Counted from the first letter of the stretch, positions 26,276 through 35,862 are shown. The stretch: 64,000 nucleotides of DNA from Paenibacillus oceani (GCF_014705615.1 NZ_JACXJA010000016.1:62001-126000); one strand, 5' to 3'. Translations and numbers: made by a program. The notes: generated by a model not told the origin, from the sequence alone.

Positions 26276-26493
26276 CTTCGGTACGCACACAATGTTTGTT
26301 TGTGCCAAACGGTTCATGATGTACCATCGATATCTTCCTCATAACCGCGCAGGAGGAGTTTGGTCCGGTTTGGTAGAATGAATAAGCATCATCGATTGGG
26401 ACGAGAGGTACCGCGGTGCTCAGCCGAACGTAGGGACCGGTTACGGCTCGACCAGATGAGCGAATCAGGCCATAACAGGAGGAGCGAAATCAG

Positions 26494-27303
26494 ATGAAGG
26501 TTCACTTTTTGGGGACGGCGGCGGCCGAAGGCATTCCTTCTTTGTTTTGCCGGTGCGAGACGTGCAGGCAGGCGATGCAAAAGGGCGGTAAAAATATTCG
26601 GACCCGCACGTCGGTGATGATCGATGATGTGCTCAAGCTCGACTTTCCTCCGGATACGTACTTCCATATGATCCGGGACGGGCTCGATCTGGAGACGGTT
26701 CAGGATCTCATTATTACCCATTCGCATTCCGATCACCTGCTGCCGGAAGATCTGTATATGCGGCTGCCGGGTTTCGCTCAATCGGAGAACCGGCCGATTC
26801 ACGTCTACGGTCACGACCGTCCGATCGGCAAATGTATCGATGTAGTCGGAACAGCGCAGCAAAAATTCGCTTTCCACATCGTCCAGCCCTTCGTTCCGGT
26901 GCGGACGCAAACGGCTGTACTTGTCCCCCTGCTGGCGGATCACGATAAAACCGAAACCTGTTTGCTCTATTACATCGAGAAAGACGGCAAGACGATGTTG
27001 TACGGTCACGACAGCGGCTGGTTTCCGGAAGCGACCTTGGATTGGCTCAAGGATAAAAAGCTGGATCTGGCGATACTCGAGTGCACGACCGGCCGGATTC
27101 CATACCGGCATAACCATATGGACATCGACTGCACATTGGAGACGAAAGAGTGGCTGGCTGGCAACGGCGTTTTGAAGCCGGACGCGCAAGTCGCAGTGAC
27201 TCACTTCTCCCATAACGCCCATATGCTGCATGAAGATTTCGTCGCCGCCTTTGAACCGCACGGTATCACAGTCGCCTACGACGGGATGGTTTTGCACATT
27301 TGA
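26494..27303 (+). CDS. MBL-fold metallo-hydrolase (PhnP/YycJ-like)
   Basis: A 269-residue metallo-beta-lactamase-fold hydrolase. MKVHFLGTAAAEGIPSLFCRCETC resembles the N-terminus of PhnP-type phosphodiesterases, including a C-R-C-E-T-C cluster that in PhnP contributes a structural zinc site. The metal-binding HSHSDH motif is at about residues 76-81, a further metal Asp is in YGHDSGW, and HFSHNAHML near the end gives the last His. ATG 26494 has AGGAGGAG upstream. No phosphonate genes are nearby, so substrate is open. Confidence 0.85.
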   Translation: MKVHFLGTAAAEGIPSLFCRCETCRQAMQKGGKNIRTRTSVMIDDVLKLDFPPDTYFHMIRDGLDLETVQDLIITHSHSDHLLPEDLYMRLPGFAQSENRPIHVYGHDRPIGKCIDVVGTAQQKFAFHIVQPFVPVRTQTAVLVPLLADHDKTETCLLYYIEKDGKTMLYGHDSGWFPEATLDWLKDKKLDLAILECTTGRIPYRHNHMDIDCTLETKEWLAGNGVLKPDAQVAVTHFSHNAHMLHEDFVAAFEPHGITVAYDGMVLHI

Positions 27304-27387
27304 CCGATTCGGCTGTGTCGCTCCTTTTATGACTAAGGTTTTGAGGCCCCTCGTTGATCACGGATCTAGGCGTTTTTAGGGATGGAG

Positions 27388-27416
27388 TTGACAGCTGCGA
27401 GAACTTTCCGTATAAT
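27388..27416 (+). promoter_or_regulatory. Consensus sigma-A promoter of the metG T-box transcript
   Basis: TTGACA (27388-27393), exactly 17 bases, TATAAT (27411-27416): a full consensus promoter. Transcription would start near 27423 and run through the T-box leader. Confidence 0.92.
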
Positions 27417-27422
27417 CCCAAT

Positions 27423-27728
27423 AAATTGAATATTCGAATTAAAAGCGATGAAGAGAAAGAGTACCTGACGAACGTCTTATACAGAGAGCTCCGGCAGCTG
27501 AGAAGGAGCGAAGAATACGCCAGGGAATATGGTCTCGGAGCTGCGCATCGATGCCTTAACGGGCTGTAGGTTGCGCCGGGTCCCGCACCCGTTACCGTGC
27601 TAGGGTATACACGCCTGTTGTAAACGGAAGCGTCGTACCTGAAGAGGTTTATGCCGCGAGGCATTCATAAAATTGGGTGGTAACGCGTGAGTCCAACTCT
27701 CGTCCCTTTGGGGATGAGAGTTTTTTGT
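27423..27728 (+). ncRNA. T-box leader, methionine type
   Basis: About 305 nt between the promoter and metG. Stem I starts with the AGAGAAAGAGTA (AGTA-type) motif near 27452-27463 and a GCTGAGAA-like distal motif near 27496. The specifier loop GGGAATATGG carries ATG (27529-27531), the Met codon. The T-box sequence GGGTGGTAACGCG is at 27675-27687, its TGGT bulge complementary to the NCCA end of a tRNA with A73. The terminator pairs AACTCTCGTCC with GGATGAGAGTT (27695-27722) before T6. Uncharged tRNA-Met should favour the antiterminator and switch on metG. Confidence 0.92.
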
Positions 27729-27757
27729 CGTTTTTACACAAAAAGGAGGTAGTTAGG

Positions 27758-29392
27758 ATGGCAAATGTATTTATCGGGGGCGCATGGCCTTATGCCAACG
27801 GTTCGCTGCATCTCGGCCGGCTGGCGAGTTTATTGCCTGGGGATGTGCTGGCAAGGTATTATCGGGCGAAAGGGGAGCGGGTGCTCTATGTGTCGGGAAG
27901 CGACTGCCACGGCACGCCGGTCGCCGTGCAAGCGAATCAGGAAGGCGTCACTCCGGACCGGATCGCGGACCGGTATCACCGCGAATTTCTCGATTGCTTC
28001 GAGCGGCTAGGATTTACGTACGATCTCTACACCCGGACCGATCATCGCTTTCATCATCAGGTCGTTCAAGAGCTGTTTCTGAACCTGCTGGAGAATGGGC
28101 ATCTGTACAAAAAGACCGTGTCGCAGACGTATTGCGAGACCGACGAAAGGTTTCTGCCGGACCGTTATGTGGAGGGGGAATGTCCGGTATGCGGGCAGCG
28201 TGCGCGGGGCGATCAATGCGAAGCGTGCTCCACGATCCTCGATCCCGCCGATCTGATCGGCAAAACGTGCAAATTGTGCGGAAATCCGCCGATAGAGCGG
28301 GAGACCGAGCATTATTATCTCGCTCTTTCCCGGTTCCAGGAAGCGCTGGCCCGCTATGCGGAACGTGCCCAAGGCTGGAAAGACAACGCGGTGCAGCTGA
28401 CGCAGCGTTACTTGAAGGAAGGGCTGCGCGACCGGGCGGTGACCCGGGATCTTGACTGGGGTGTCGACGTGCCGCTGGACGGGTTCGAGGGGAAGAAAAT
28501 GTACGTTTGGATCGAAGCGGTATGCGGTTATTTGTCGGCGAGCAAGCAGTGGGCGGCCGAGGCGGGCGGCGATTGGGAATCGTTCTGGACGGACGGCGGG
28601 GAAGAGATTACCGCCTATTACGTCCACGGCAAAGACAACGTGCCGTTCCATACGATCATCTGGCCGGCGCTGCTGCTCGGAGCCGGCGGGCTTCATCTGC
28701 CCGATCGGATCGTTTCATGCGAATATATGACCCTCGAAGGGAAAAAGTTTTCGACCAGCCGCGGCTGGGCCGTCTGGGTTCCTTACCTGCTGAGCCGCTA
28801 TCACCCGGACTCGATCCGGTACTTCCTCCTTGCCAACGGGCCGGAGAAGCGCGATTCGGATTTTTCGTGGAGGGAGTTTATCCACAGCCATAATGGCGAG
28901 CTGCTGGGCGCTTTCGGCAATTTCGTCAACCGGACGCTTGCTTTCATAGCGAAATTGATGGAGGGGACCGTTCCAGCAGGCCAAGTTCCGGCAGACTGGT
29001 CCGGCCGGATCGAGTCGTTATACCGGGAGGCCGGGGAGCGGATCGGCAGCGGGAACCTGAAGGAAGCTCTGGAAACCATATTCGCAGCCGTCCGCGCCGC
29101 CAACAAATATTATGACGAGCGAAAGCCTTGGGCCGAGTGGAAAGAAAACAGGTCCGGCTGTAACGATACGATATTCGCCTGCGTTTTTATCATTGCGAAT
29201 TTGGCGAACGTCCTGCAGCCTTTTTTACCTTTCTCGTGCGACCGGATTCGAACGTTTCTGTCGCTGGAGCCGCCGAGCTGGGAACCGGTGACCGTTCCGG
29301 CCGGCCGGACGATACGGGATCTGAGCCATTTGTTCGAGCGGATCGAGCCCGGGCGGATCGAGGAGGAGACGCTGCGTTTGGGCAGCTTGTAA
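27758..29392 (+). CDS. metG: Methionyl-tRNA synthetase, variant form without C-terminal tRNA-binding domain
   Basis: A 544-residue class I synthetase that charges tRNA-Met. The HIGH-equivalent is SLHLGRL (about residues 17-23), the zinc region has two Cys knuckle pairs ([17 protein letters not shown] and KTCKLCG), and the KMSKS loop reads [12 protein letters not shown], so two positions of the signature differ. The usual Bacillus MetRS has one knuckle, a KMSKS loop and an EMAP-like C-terminal domain (about 660 residues); none of these fits here. It therefore looks like a second, E. coli/archaeal-like type. ATG 27758 has AAAAGGAGGT upstream. T-box control is described above. Confidence 0.92.
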   Translation: MANVFIGGAWPYANGSLHLGRLASLLPGDVLARYYRAKGERVLYVSGSDCHGTPVAVQANQEGVTPDRIADRYHREFLDCFERLGFTYDLYTRTDHRFHHQVVQELFLNLLENGHLYKKTVSQTYCETDERFLPDRYVEGECPVCGQRARGDQCEACSTILDPADLIGKTCKLCGNPPIERETEHYYLALSRFQEALARYAERAQGWKDNAVQLTQRYLKEGLRDRAVTRDLDWGVDVPLDGFEGKKMYVWIEAVCGYLSASKQWAAEAGGDWESFWTDGGEEITAYYVHGKDNVPFHTIIWPALLLGAGGLHLPDRIVSCEYMTLEGKKFSTSRGWAVWVPYLLSRYHPDSIRYFLLANGPEKRDSDFSWREFIHSHNGELLGAFGNFVNRTLAFIAKLMEGTVPAGQVPADWSGRIESLYREAGERIGSGNLKEALETIFAAVRAANKYYDERKPWAEWKENRSGCNDTIFACVFIIANLANVLQPFLPFSCDRIRTFLSLEPPSWEPVTVPAGRTIRDLSHLFERIEPGRIEEETLRLGSL

Positions 29393-29458
29393 AAAAAACG
29401 TCGAAAACCGACCGGCGGATCAAGTACAATAGAAGCTGGACGCAGGGAGGGATTGCGG

Positions 29459-30439
29459 ATGATTTTATCCGTTCAGGACAGAGAAATGTTATTGGCGGAA
29501 TTAAACGCGGAGCAGCGGCATTATTTGTCGGAGCAGATGGTCCGTAGCCGCCGTACCGTATTTGCCAATGCGATGGCCAGGGAGAAAGGGTATCATATCC
29601 CCGAGCATGCGGACCCGGAAACGATCGAGGTGCTGCTGGACGATTGGCTGTATACCGGCTATATCGATGCGGGGGCCGTTACTCCGGATTTGCGCTGCGA
29701 ATGCGGGAGGCCCTTGAGATACCAGCATCATGTAACCCATAAGGTTACGGGCGAAGAGAAAAAGTTCGGGATCGAGCATCTGAAGGAGCATCTCGGCATC
29801 GACGCTTCCATCGTGACGGCTATTAAGCAAGGCTTCGATGCGATCGACTATGAGCTGGATGAGATCCTGATCAAGCTCCGAAGCGGCTGGAAGCCCGAAC
29901 CGGAATTGCTGGCAAACTTGCCGGCTTCGCTTCCCGAAGAGATCCGGATGCATCAGAAGCTCGGACTGCCTTTACTGGAAAGGCACACCCGGAAGCTTCG
30001 CCAGTTGAGGTCCGAAGGACTGAAACCGAAAATATTGCCGCCGCTGCCGCAAGGGGCGCCTCCTTCCGGGACCGGCACGTCCCGCCGGGAAGAGAAGGAG
30101 AAAGAGAAGGTCGACGATCTGTTCAGCTGGTTCGAGGAGCCGGAGGAAGAGCCGGAGCAGCCCGGACAGCAGGCGGAGCCGGTATCCGCCGCTTCCGCCA
30201 TTTCGGTGCAGAGCTTGCCGCCCTATTTGCAGCAGAAGGTGGAGAGTTATGTCCGGGACGACGTGCGAAGCGCGCGGGTCATCTGCGAGCTGCTGATCCG
30301 GGAGCACGGAGCCAGCGAGGCGAGATTCGCGACAGGGAAACCGATGATTTATTTGCCCGTCTGCCTGTATATTGAACGGGTATTCCCTGACGCGAAACTA
30401 GAACGACTGTACCAGGACGACCGCTGTTATACCGTGTAA
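29459..30439 (+). CDS. Conserved unknown protein (DUF3895-like)
   Basis: About 326 residues, soluble. The N-terminal 130 residues include a small Cys/His cluster (LRCECGRPLRYQHHVTHKV) that might bind zinc, with FGIEHLKEHLGI after it. A charged, low-complexity linker (about 200-255, rich in E, K and P) joins a C-terminal helical domain (LPPYLQQKVESYVRDDVRSARVICELLIREHG.., ending MIYLPVCLYIERV). It resembles DUF3895 proteins of Bacillales; I am not certain of that name. ATG 29459 has GGAGGG upstream. No function proposed. Confidence 0.7.
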   Translation: MILSVQDREMLLAELNAEQRHYLSEQMVRSRRTVFANAMAREKGYHIPEHADPETIEVLLDDWLYTGYIDAGAVTPDLRCECGRPLRYQHHVTHKVTGEEKKFGIEHLKEHLGIDASIVTAIKQGFDAIDYELDEILIKLRSGWKPEPELLANLPASLPEEIRMHQKLGLPLLERHTRKLRQLRSEGLKPKILPPLPQGAPPSGTGTSRREEKEKEKVDDLFSWFEEPEEEPEQPGQQAEPVSAASAISVQSLPPYLQQKVESYVRDDVRSARVICELLIREHGASEARFATGKPMIYLPVCLYIERVFPDAKLERLYQDDRCYTV

Positions 30440-30519
30440 AACCAAGGAGCCGGGTTGGTTTAACAGACGAACAAATGATATATTGGAATATAGCTGAATT
30501 CAGGAAGGAGGGCCCTATC

Positions 30520-30813
30520 ATGATCGATCATATCGTCTTAGTCAAATTCGCAGAATCGACCTCCCAGGAGCAGCTGGAAGAAGTCGTAACCCGGTTCAAG
30601 GCGCTTCAAGGGAAGCTGCCGGGAATCGCCGATATCCAGGCCGGCATCAGCTTCACCGGCAAACATCAGGGCTACCAGCTGGCGCTGACCGTACGCTTCG
30701 AAAACCGCGCCGCTCTAGAAAATTACGGGCCTCATCCGCTGCATCAGGAAGTGGCGGCCTATATCCGTGAAATCGGCAGAGTGGACAGCATCGTAGTCGA
30801 CATCGAGATTTAA
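30520..30813 (+). CDS. Dabb (stress-responsive alpha/beta barrel) family protein
   Basis: A 97-residue single-domain protein: IDHIVLVKFAESTSQEQLEEV at the start, GIADIQAGISF in the middle and YGPHPLHQEVAAYI near residue 70 are the Dabb hallmarks. Members form dimeric ferredoxin-like barrels; most in bacteria are uncharacterised. ATG 30520 follows AGGAAGGAGGG. It stands alone between the unknown protein and the response regulator. Confidence 0.88.
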   Translation: MIDHIVLVKFAESTSQEQLEEVVTRFKALQGKLPGIADIQAGISFTGKHQGYQLALTVRFENRAALENYGPHPLHQEVAAYIREIGRVDSIVVDIEI

Positions 30814-30887
30814 TTGGGCCGGATCAGACGCCGTCCGGCGGGGCAGACGGGCGGCAGTCTTGCAAGTGAATGCGTGGAGGGGAAAGC

Positions 30888-32042
30888 ATGCTGAGAACGA
30901 TCATTATCGACGACGAGCTGCCAGCTCTGGACTGGATGAAGAGGCTTCTGACCGGCAGCGGAAGCGTCGAGCTGGCGGGCGCGTACACGAATCCGATGGA
31001 TGCGCTGGAGCAGCTCGGATCGGAGCCGATCGACGTCGTCTTTCTGGATATCGAGATGCCTGTCATTAACGGTCTGGAGTTTTCCGGCCATATTGTGGAA
31101 ATCAGTCCCTCGACCGACATCGTGTTTGTAACCGCCTATCATCAATATGCGCTTGAAGCCTTCGAACGCCATGCGGTCGATTACGTGCTGAAGCCCGCCT
31201 CCCCTGACCGGATCGGCGCCACGCTAGCGAAACTTTCGGCCAGACGGCGCCAATCGGCCGGTCCCTCGGTGAAAAGCGGCGGAGCAGGCGAAGGCATCCG
31301 CTGCTTCGGCCGATTCGATTGGCTCCGGGACAACGAGCCGGGCGGAGCTGTCAAGTGGCGTACGACCAAAGAGCGCGAGCTGGCGGCGCTTCTGGTCCAT
31401 AATGGCAACGAGTGGGTCCAGAAGGAGAAAATACTCGATGCGCTGTGGGGGCAGGATCATATCGATCAGTCCCGGGCGTATTTGTATACTTGCATCTACA
31501 CGCTTCGGAAAAAGCTGAGCGCCATGGGGCTCGAGCGGCTGCTGCAGTCGGAGCAGAACGGATACCGGCTCGACGTGTCGAGCATCGGCTGCGATGCGGC
31601 CGAGTTTTCCAAAGTATGCGAAGGCGAGCAGCTGGTCGATGCGGCATCGATTGCCAAAATGGTGCGGGCCGTCTCCTTGTACCGCGGAGATTATATGGAG
31701 CAAGACGGCTATTTCTGGGCGATGCAGCTGCAGGAACGATACCGGGAGCGATACATCAGCCTGCTGAAACGAATGGCCGCCTATTATGCCGGCGTGCAAT
31801 CGTATTTTCAAGCTATCGAATGTCTGCGCAAGATTACGGACAAAAATCCGTTTCTGGACGACATCAACGAGCTGATGATCCGGTATTACGCCAGAATGGG
31901 CGACAGATTGTCGATGATCCGTCATTATGAGAAATTTACGAAACAACTGAAGCAGGAGCTTGGCATCGAACCGCTCCAACGAACGGTATTGTTGTACGAG
32001 CATTTGCGCAGCGGTCTCTCCGACGACACATTTTCGTTGTGA
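30888..32042 (+). CDS. Response regulator with winged-helix and BTAD domains
   Basis: A 384-residue transcription regulator. The receiver domain spans 1-120 with acidic pair D8-D9, phospho-acceptor in VFLDIEMPVINGLE (Asp near 52), the switch VFVTAY and KPAS. An OmpR-type winged helix follows (about 150-225, WRTTKERELAALLVHNGNEWVQKEKILDALWG), then a helical BTAD domain (about 245-380), as in SARP-like activators. No histidine kinase gene is adjacent, so it is an orphan here. ATG 30888 sits behind GGAGGGG. Targets unknown. Confidence 0.9.
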   Translation: MLRTIIIDDELPALDWMKRLLTGSGSVELAGAYTNPMDALEQLGSEPIDVVFLDIEMPVINGLEFSGHIVEISPSTDIVFVTAYHQYALEAFERHAVDYVLKPASPDRIGATLAKLSARRRQSAGPSVKSGGAGEGIRCFGRFDWLRDNEPGGAVKWRTTKERELAALLVHNGNEWVQKEKILDALWGQDHIDQSRAYLYTCIYTLRKKLSAMGLERLLQSEQNGYRLDVSSIGCDAAEFSKVCEGEQLVDAASIAKMVRAVSLYRGDYMEQDGYFWAMQLQERYRERYISLLKRMAAYYAGVQSYFQAIECLRKITDKNPFLDDINELMIRYYARMGDRLSMIRHYEKFTKQLKQELGIEPLQRTVLLYEHLRSGLSDDTFSL

Positions 32043-32217
32043 GTTTTTTTTGAACGTTAAAGAATGTTTAAGTTTACTAAAGCGTTAAAGCGGTAAAATG
32101 AAACATTTTTTACTAAGAAAAGCCTCCTCTTACGCAGGGTCATTCATCGTGGATAAGGCTTCGTTTAGAAGCTTTTCTTATTTGGGAGTTTATCCCGAAC
32201 CGGAAGTATGAATAAGA

Positions 32218-32250
32218 GGGCTGCCCGAATGCGAGATCCGGACAACCCCC
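32218..32250 (-). terminator. Terminator of the ricT/yaaT gene
   Basis: On the minus strand GGGGGTTGTCCGGA pairs with TCGGGCAGCCC, followed by TCTTATT. It sits directly after the stop at 32263. Confidence 0.65.
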
Positions 32251-32262
32251 GTTACTTGTTCG

Positions 32263-33063
32263 TTACCAGCTAATCTCAGGATCATCCAGATCCAGTTCGA
32301 TCGGAGCCGGTCTGGATGGAGATTGAACCACGACCTTATTCGTCTCCGGATGGACAGCAACGACCTTCACTTGGCCATAAGCGGTCGTGATTGTACCGCC
32401 AGGGGAAGGGAAGCCGGATTTCCCGCTCTCATAGTTGTGGGTCTCGAAGCGGAGACAGCACATTAATCGTCCGCATAAACCGGATAGCTTGACAGGATTG
32501 AGAGACAGCTTCTGGTCCTTCGCCATCTTAATCGACACGGGCTCAAATTCGCCCAGAAAGGTCGAGCAGCATAGTATACGGCCGCACGGCCCGATTCCTC
32601 CTATTAGCTTCGCTTCATCCCTGACGCCCACCTGTCTTAATTCCACCCGGGTACGCCGATACAGGCTAACCAAATATTTGACCAGCTCCCGAAAATCGAC
32701 CCGGCCTTCCGCCGTATAATAAAAATACATTTTACTGCGGTCGAACGTATATTCGATCTGAAGCAGCTTCATCTTTAATTGCTTGAATCTATCGGTCAAA
32801 GAGGCCAAATCCTGCACGGCCTCGACGCTGTTTCTGTTCATCCGGGCAAAGTCGTCGCTCGTCGCTGACCGAATGATCTTCCTTAACGGTTGGACGATAT
32901 CGCGTTCCTTCACGTCTTTGGAAGGAAGTACGACCGTTCCGAATTCGACTCCATGCGAGGTTTCCACGATTACGTTAGCGTGTACCCCGAATTCGCTGCC
33001 TGCGGGGTCAAAATAATAAATTTTACCAGCCGGCTTGAATCGGACGCCAACTACCCGATACAA
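32263..33063 (-). CDS. ricT: PSP1-domain protein RicT/YaaT
   Basis: About 266 residues. In Bacillus subtilis RicT (YaaT) forms the RicA-RicF-RicT complex that carries iron-sulfur clusters and stimulates RNase Y processing, biofilm, competence and Spo0A phosphorylation. The PSP1 core (RDEAKLIGGIGPCGRILCCSTFLGEFEPVSIKMAKDQ, KLSGLCGRLMCCLRFE) with its paired Cys is complete. The frame is open to 33120, but alignment to the B. subtilis start (M-Y-N-V-V-G-V-R-F) favours TTG 33063, behind GGTGG. It is separate from the usual tmk-holB-yabA neighbours. Confidence 0.88.
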   Translation of the reverse strand: MYRVVGVRFKPAGKIYYFDPAGSEFGVHANVIVETSHGVEFGTVVLPSKDVKERDIVQPLRKIIRSATSDDFARMNRNSVEAVQDLASLTDRFKQLKMKLLQIEYTFDRSKMYFYYTAEGRVDFRELVKYLVSLYRRTRVELRQVGVRDEAKLIGGIGPCGRILCCSTFLGEFEPVSIKMAKDQKLSLNPVKLSGLCGRLMCCLRFETHNYESGKSGFPSPGGTITTAYGQVKVVAVHPETNKVVVQSPSRPAPIELDLDDPEISW

Positions 33064-33351
33064 GATGTGTACCACCGCCTTCTCTGTAATTTGGAATGTA
33101 GAAGCGTTTATACGCCGCAATTATGATAGCCCGAAAGTCGCAGCAGGATCAGGTCAGGTTCCCCGAAAATAAGCGACTTAGGGAAAGTTTACCATATCGT
33201 CTCCTAAAATCAAGCACTTGCGACGGAGGCATGAGGCGTTCGGGTTCTACAAAAGTTGGAACTACAACAATCCTGCACGGCTGGATACGATTATAGGTGC
33301 AGAGGACGCAATCTGCGGACACCATAAACAGGGAGAGGAACGGGTACCGAC

Positions 33352-34230
33352 ATGGGCGTGAAGGGGATAGGGGTTATCCTTGCAGGAGCCGTCTTGCTGC
33401 TGTTTTCGGCTTGGCCGCTTTATTTGATGGGGCAGGAGTTGTTTTTGGAACGAAAGGTGCGGCAGCAAGCCGACATCGATCGGATTTATGTGAATTTTCT
33501 TGAACTGGGCAAAGTCGAAATATTAGGCAGGGGCGTTCCCATTCCGGTAACCCGCATCTCCGTCCGTAATCGGGTGGAAGCAGCCGGTGAAAGCCGAGAG
33601 CCGCTGTCATACGATGACTACTACAGGTATATGGAGAATACCGCTTCGGAAACGGTTCGGTATACGAGGGAGTACACTTGGGAAAACCAAGTGATTCGAA
33701 TCGAGGACGAAACCGCGCCGGGTGTGCGCAGTAGGGATAGCCACAGCCGCTCGCCGCTGCGGATTACGATCAATCAGAACGATTGGAGCGTATCCGACCC
33801 GGTTGAGGTGAGGTCTTATTTTTTGGATGAGAACCGGTATCACGGTTATTTTGGAATGCTGACCGTTCGGCACCGCGATCACGATCAGCTCGTCCTCGTA
33901 CAGCGTATATCGGAGATCGGAGATTTCCATGTGCCGTCACTGGCATGGCGGGTGCTCTCCATCGCTTCGGACGGTCAAGTCCGGGAGGAGCGGTTCGAGT
34001 ATGGCGAACGGGCGGACGACCCGATTCGGGTGAAGTACATTCAACAGTCATCGGCATCGCCGATTTCATTCGGTTACCGATCCAATATGTTGCATGTGTG
34101 GCCTTCATTATGGTTTCCCGTTCTGTATCCGTGGACGACTGGCGGGCTCGGGCTTCTGCTTCTGGCCGCAGGGGGAACGGTTCGATGGGCGGACCGGCGG
34201 AAGATCAAGTCAGTCCGTCACAGGCAATGA
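33352..34230 (+). CDS. Membrane protein with two flanking helices, unknown function
   Basis: A 292-residue protein with an N-terminal helix (IGVILAGAVLLLFSAWPLYLMG, about 6-27), a large hydrophilic extracytoplasmic domain and a C-terminal helix (about 262-280) ending in a basic tail. The plan, two helices around one soluble domain, resembles TMEM43-like proteins but I see no signature motif. ATG 33352 has AGAGGAACGGG upstream. No operon partner. Confidence 0.65.
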   Translation: MGVKGIGVILAGAVLLLFSAWPLYLMGQELFLERKVRQQADIDRIYVNFLELGKVEILGRGVPIPVTRISVRNRVEAAGESREPLSYDDYYRYMENTASETVRYTREYTWENQVIRIEDETAPGVRSRDSHSRSPLRITINQNDWSVSDPVEVRSYFLDENRYHGYFGMLTVRHRDHDQLVLVQRISEIGDFHVPSLAWRVLSIASDGQVREERFEYGERADDPIRVKYIQQSSASPISFGYRSNMLHVWPSLWFPVLYPWTTGGLGLLLLAAGGTVRWADRRKIKSVRHRQ

Positions 34231-34380
34231 CCCAAGTGAAGAGTTTCCGCATCCCCGCTTCCGGCCAATTTGTAAATATTCAAGATCATACGTTCGCAGA
34301 AGGAATCGCTCCCTGTTGCATCGAATGAATTCAGCAGGCAAGAACTGCCAACGAGAGAGCCTTGCAGGGACGGTAATCGA

Positions 34381-34920
34381 ATGGATCTGTATCATTATTA
34401 TGAAGCTGATCTGGGACCGTTCCGGAACTTATCCGGTTTGAACCGATCAGAGGCCCGGCTGATCATGGAGGAGCTGAGAAAAGACTCCGTCTTGTTCGCC
34501 AGCCGCCGCCCGGACGGCTATATGGACATTCGCCGGGAGCTGGAAGCAAAGGCCAGGGCGATGTTTATTCAGAAAGGCGGAATGCCGGTTCTTTCTTATC
34601 CCCACTATATGACCGTTGGAGAATGCGCATGGATCAAGGAATGGTATAGAGATGGCCGAGAAATTCGCATTCCCTTAGGCGAGTTTGCAGGAAGTTCGAT
34701 CAGCTTCACTTACGGAGATTTATTCCCGACGATGCGTTATAAGGACGGCAAACCGTACAGGGAGAACGTCTACACGAAGCGGGAGATCGAAGAACTCATC
34801 GCCCGGCACGGGTTGCCTCAGCAGTGGAATCCGGACGGCCAGGGCGGGCCGGAACGGTATATCGAAGTGCAGGTGTGGGACGATGCGGTGCTGAGGAGAT
34901 ACATGCCGCTTGAATCGTGA
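34381..34920 (+). CDS. Conserved protein of unknown function (YHYYE-start family)
   Basis: A 179-residue soluble protein that begins MDLYHYYEADLGPFRNLSGL. Proteins with this start occur in Firmicutes genomes without assigned function. The C-terminal half includes FTYGDLFPTMRYKDGKPYRENVYTKREIEELIARHGLPQQWN, well conserved in appearance. The start has only a weak ribosome site (GGGACGG). Single gene. Confidence 0.68.
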   Translation: MDLYHYYEADLGPFRNLSGLNRSEARLIMEELRKDSVLFASRRPDGYMDIRRELEAKARAMFIQKGGMPVLSYPHYMTVGECAWIKEWYRDGREIRIPLGEFAGSSISFTYGDLFPTMRYKDGKPYRENVYTKREIEELIARHGLPQQWNPDGQGGPERYIEVQVWDDAVLRRYMPLES

Positions 34921-34946
34921 ACAGTCGTGAACAGATGAGCAAGCGC

Positions 34947-34975
34947 AAAAAGGGCCGCTCCATCGGAAGAGGCCC
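34947..34975 (-). terminator. Terminator of the PhyH-family gene
   Basis: Minus-strand stem GGGCC-n14-GGCCC (34975-34952) followed by TTTTTGCG. Confidence 0.75.
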
Positions 34976-34987
34976 GCAACGCTCAGG

Positions 34988-35824
34988 CTAGCAGGTAGCG
35001 CCGGTCAGCTCGTTGGTAAACATCCGCTTGTACTCTTTGGGCGACATCTTGACCGAGGACGCGGCGGCGTAATGAAACTGAAGCGCCCGGCGGCGTTTGA
35101 TGGAGAAGTTCGGCGGAGTGCCATGTATAAGCAGGCCGTGAAAAAACAGGACGCCTCCGGGAGGCAGCGGTACGGCTACATCCCGCTCCACTTGTACGTT
35201 GTCGTCGCAGACTTGCCAGTCCCGCTTGGCGTAATGAGGCGTGCCGCCGTCCATATGCGAGCGCGGGATGAGGTGCATGCAGCCGTTGTCGAGCGCGGCT
35301 TCGTCCAGGGCGATCCATACGCCTACAACCGCTTTATCGTAGGCCAGCGGCCCGTAGGCCATATCTTGATGCCAAGGCTTCTCCCCGCCGCCATGAGGGG
35401 GCTTCAGCAGCGCCATATCTTGAATCAGCACCGCTTCCTCGCCCAGCAGCTTCTCGACGCACGCCAGCAGCTCCGGGTGATGGGCGATCTCGTACAGAGT
35501 CCGGTTGCCATGTACGAATTCGTATATTTTCCGGACAGACAGCTCCCGTTCCTCAGCGGTGATAATTTCGTTCTCCGGTTTGGTGAACTGGATTTTCGCG
35601 CCGTTAGCGTCCTGGAACAGGATGGACATCAGCGCTTGTATGGAACGGTTCGTATCGTCCCCGGACAATACCCGGGTAACGGCCAGATACCCTTGCTCAT
35701 GGTACAGCTTGATCTCGTCCGGGCCGATCGCTGCGGGCGAATCCAGCCTGATTGCCATGTTGTCGTACTGGTACAGCAGCCGGGCGATTTCCTCCGGCGA
35801 CTTTTCGTTTGCAGCCAAATGCAT
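34988..35824 (-). CDS. Phytanoyl-CoA dioxygenase (PhyH) family protein
   Basis: About 278 residues; an Fe(II)/2-oxoglutarate-dependent dioxygenase. The metal triad is H152-x-D154 (WHQDMAYG) and H234 (FFHGLLIHGTPPN), with the 2-oxoglutarate Arg in SIKRRRALQF. Bacterial members hydroxylate varied small molecules, including ectoine and natural products. The frame extends to 35887; ATG 35824 lies close behind GGAGG, and TTG 35818 is better spaced. It is divergent from an AraC regulator, with a palindrome in the shared region, so it is probably that regulator's target. Confidence 0.88.
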   Translation of the reverse strand: MHLAANEKSPEEIARLLYQYDNMAIRLDSPAAIGPDEIKLYHEQGYLAVTRVLSGDDTNRSIQALMSILFQDANGAKIQFTKPENEIITAEERELSVRKIYEFVHGNRTLYEIAHHPELLACVEKLLGEEAVLIQDMALLKPPHGGGEKPWHQDMAYGPLAYDKAVVGVWIALDEAALDNGCMHLIPRSHMDGGTPHYAKRDWQVCDDNVQVERDVAVPLPPGGVLFFHGLLIHGTPPNFSIKRRRALQFHYAAASSVKMSPKEYKRMFTNELTGATC

Positions 35825-35845
35825 CTCCTCCGTTCTTTTGTTTCT

Positions 35846-35862
35846 TTCATTATAAAAATGAA
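35846..35862. promoter_or_regulatory. Palindrome over the phyH -10 box
   Basis: TTCATT-ataaa-AATGAA is a perfect inverted repeat that contains the minus-strand TATAAT (35854-35849). It lies between the divergent dioxygenase and AraC genes and is a candidate operator. Confidence 0.45.

Noticed and set aside
26405-26416. GAGGTACCGCGG, similar to the T-box core
   Set aside because: No stem I, specifier loop or terminator around it, and the leader would be too short; the real T-box is at 27423-27728.
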